Source: Chitinophaga pinensis (lineage in GTDB: Bacteria > Bacteroidota > Bacteroidia > Chitinophagales > Chitinophagaceae). From it: a DNA stretch of 64,000 nucleotides. The stretch spans positions 62,001-126,000 of the forward strand of contig CAMCMP010000001.1 of NCBI GenBank assembly GCA_945876095.1, read 5' to 3'. The notes below the pieces were generated by a model. That model made no database searches and was not told where the DNA came from. It saw only the letters and a program-made list of their open reading frames with translations. Shown in pieces: positions 62,077 to 64,000 of this stretch. Made by a program: the position numbers and the translations under genes. Each line of letters opens with the position of its first letter. The first letter of the stretch is position 1.

Positions 62077-63465
62077 CTAAATATCTATTGCTTCACCATA
62101 AGCCACTGCGGTAGCTTCTTTCAATCCTTCACTCATGGTAGGGTGTGGATGAACTGAATTCAATATTTCATGAGAAGTAGTTTCCAATTTACGAGCAGCA
62201 ACTGCTTCTGCAATGTTTTCGGTAACGTTCATTCCAATCATATGGCATCCTAAAAATTCTCCATATTTAGCATCATAAATTACTTTTACAAATCCTTCTG
62301 TAGCACCAGCGGCACTAGCTTTTCCACTTGCCATATAAGGGAATTTGCCTACTTTAACTTCATAACCAGCATCTTTAGCAGCTTTTTCGGTATATCCCAC
62401 AGAGGCGATTTCAGGTGAGCAGTAAGTACAACCTGGAATATTATTGTAATCAATTGGTTCTGGGTGATGTCCACTTAAATGCTCTGCTGCATTGATACCT
62501 TCTTTTGAAGCAACATGCGCAAGCGCCTGACCGGGTGTACAATCTCCTATCGCATAAATACCTGGTACATTCGTTTGTCCATGGGCGTCTACTATTATTT
62601 TTCCTTTCTCTGTTTTAATTCCTACTGTCTCCAAACCAATATTTTCGATATTGGCGAGAACGCCAACCGCACTTAAAACGATATCCGCCTCTAAAAAAAC
62701 TTCTCCAGTAGGTGTTTTAACTTTTGCTTTTACCCCAGCACCTGAAGTATTAACACTCAAAACTTCACTATTGGTCATTACAGTAATGCCTTGTTTTTTG
62801 AATTGTTTTTCCAATTCCTTGCTAATATCTTCATCTTCTACTGGAACAATACGAGTCATAAATTCAACGATGGTTACTTTAGTTCCAAGTGCATTATAGA
62901 AGTAAGCAAATTCACAACCGATTGCTCCACTACCACAAATAATCATAGTTTTTGGTTGGGTTGCTAGAACCATTGCTTTTCTATACCCAATGATTTTTTC
63001 GTCATCGATAGGCAAATTAGGTAATTGGCGTGCCCTGCCACCAGTAGATATAATAATGTTTTTTGCTTCATGAATTTGTTTGGATCCGTCAGCTGCAGTT
63101 ACTTCAATTTTGCCAGGAGCAGTCAGTTTACCAAAACCCATGATTACATCGATTTTGTTCTTTTTCATTAAAAACTGAACGCCTTTGCTCATTTTATCAG
63201 CAACACCACGGCTACGTTTAATCACATTTTCAAAATTTACAGTAGGGTTACTTAGGTCTATACCATATTCTGCTGCATGTTTTGCATATTCAAAAACCTG
63301 GGCACTTTTCATTAAGGCTTTGGTAGGAATACAACCCCAGTTGAGACAAACTCCACCTAGACTTTCTTTTTCAATGATTGCAACTTTTTTCCCTAATTGA
63401 CTTGCCCTGATTGCTGCAGGGTATCCACCTGGGCCACTGCCTAAAACAATTACATCGTATGCCAT
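62077..63465 (-). CDS. lpdA: Dihydrolipoyl dehydrogenase
   Basis: The 462-residue FAD flavoprotein reoxidises dihydrolipoamide in 2-oxoacid dehydrogenase and glycine cleavage complexes. The FAD motif is GSGPGGYPAA near residue 9, the redox disulfide is CLNWGC in GGVCLNWGCIPTK near 40, the NAD motif GSGAIGCEFA near 177 and the catalytic His-Glu in HPHPTMSEG near 440. The E1 and E2 genes are not in the window. A terminator follows. Confidence 0.96.
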   Translation of the reverse strand: MAYDVIVLGSGPGGYPAAIRASQLGKKVAIIEKESLGGVCLNWGCIPTKALMKSAQVFEYAKHAAEYGIDLSNPTVNFENVIKRSRGVADKMSKGVQFLMKKNKIDVIMGFGKLTAPGKIEVTAADGSKQIHEAKNIIISTGGRARQLPNLPIDDEKIIGYRKAMVLATQPKTMIICGSGAIGCEFAYFYNALGTKVTIVEFMTRIVPVEDEDISKELEKQFKKQGITVMTNSEVLSVNTSGAGVKAKVKTPTGEVFLEADIVLSAVGVLANIENIGLETVGIKTEKGKIIVDAHGQTNVPGIYAIGDCTPGQALAHVASKEGINAAEHLSGHHPEPIDYNNIPGCTYCSPEIASVGYTEKAAKDAGYEVKVGKFPYMASGKASAAGATEGFVKVIYDAKYGEFLGCHMIGMNVTENIAEAVAARKLETTSHEILNSVHPHPTMSEGLKEATAVAYGEAIDI

Positions 63466-63666
63466 GATTTAAAAATTTGTTGTTTGAATGATAGAACGCT
63501 TACCAGCTATTCATTATTATTTGAAATAGTCAATAATAGATAGGCAAAATTAGTTCGAAATGAGGGATTAGCCAAAAGCTAATTTAAACAATTCCAAAGA
63601 CGACCATTTTTTGATTAATCTCAAGACTGAGTAGGAGATATTTTTTATTTACAATTTGAGAATGAT

Positions 63667-64000
63667 TTATTCCGTTCGCTTTTTATTTTCTTCTATTTCT
63701 CTTTCCGTAGCTATGGATTTAAGGGATTTAATACTAACATTTAATTCAAAACCAATCAATAAAACCAGTGAATTAATATAAATGAGCGCCATGAAGACGA
63801 TGATGGTTCCAATTGATCCATATAAGGCGTTGTATTTTCCAAAGGTGTCTACAAAATAGGAGAAGCCAAGGGTAGATAGTATGCTTAAAAAAGTACCCAA
63901 AATACTTCCTGGTGAAATCAATTTCCATCTTTTTTCAACTGCAGGGGCAAATTTATAAATAAAGGCAATAGAATAATAGACTAAGGTTACGATGAAAACC
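63667..64000 (-). CDS. YihY/BrkB family membrane protein, C-terminal part
   Basis: The frame is open to the right edge (64000), so the gene begins beyond the window; a TTG at 63921 is not the start. The 110 or so residues carry three hydrophobic segments and the family-typical GTFLSILSTLGFSYFVDTFGKYNALYGSIG in part, then LIYINSLVLLIGFELN. The protein is a multi-pass membrane protein of unknown function. Confidence 0.82.
   Translation of the reverse strand, partial: VFIVTLVYYSIAFIYKFAPAVEKRWKLISPGSILGTFLSILSTLGFSYFVDTFGKYNALYGSIGTIIVFMALIYINSLVLLIGFELNVSIKSLKSIATEREIEENKKRTE

Overview
The window looks like chromosomal DNA of a low-GC member of the Bacteroidota, most likely Chitinophagaceae or a close relative (family level is inference). 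The evidence: many exported proteins have signal peptides ending in ...AQ; the -7 promoter motif TAnnTTTG recurs; there are Bacteroidota-typical families (DUF1080, DUF5916, TlpA/DUF4369 thioredoxins, DUF2452, Na+/sugar symporter, ATP-grasp, Hdr-like Fe-S pair); Shine-Dalgarno sequences are mostly absent; and prfB carries a programmed frameshift. No rRNA, tRNA, CRISPR array, phage or transposase gene was seen.

Layout. 1-17.2 kb is an accessory and sugar-use region: a cut-off DUF1080 protein, ApbE, a formylglycine-generating-enzyme-like protein, a Tat-exported Gfo/Idh/MocA oxidoreductase, a 2-hydroxyacid dehydrogenase and an exported esterase. A xylose block follows (xylB, xylA, a beta-phosphoglucomutase-like HAD protein, a sodium/sugar symporter), then an orphan XdhC, a Cof-type phosphatase, a TauE-like permease and a DUF5916 outer-membrane protein. 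A 19-unit heptanucleotide tandem array lies behind xylA.

17.7-31.4 kb is housekeeping: smc, holA, ribF divergent from purM, an FtsE-like ATPase, rpsO-pnp, prmA and plsY, then an M48 metalloprotease whose lipoprotein leader is cut off by an in-frame TAA. 31.5-38.4 kb mixes Bacteroidota-conserved unknowns with a two-part heterodisulfide-reductase-like Fe-S system that is split by a block of plus-strand genes. 38.5-48.3 kb has a phosphoribosyltransferase, a phosphohexomutase, pcm, a queuosine-precursor transporter, a DUF2452 protein, an unrecognised helical protein and a B12-type radical SAM enzyme.

48.3-58.2 kb holds prfB, pruA, pyrR-pyrB, coaD, a Nudix hydrolase divergent from pyrE, a metal-binding HMA protein and a LEA-like lipoprotein. 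Three copies (plus one partial copy) of a strongly palindromic dispersed repeat lie between these genes. 58.2-64 kb is a minus-strand run of a TlpA-like thioredoxin, a membrane pyrophosphatase, dihydrolipoyl dehydrogenase and a cut-off YihY/BrkB membrane protein.

The most notable observations are the dispersed repeat with compensatory stem changes, at least seven genes with a -7 box only 4-11 nt before the start codon (probable leaderless mRNAs), the interrupted M48 lipoprotein, and the split Fe-S operon. I found no clear new defence or biosynthetic system.
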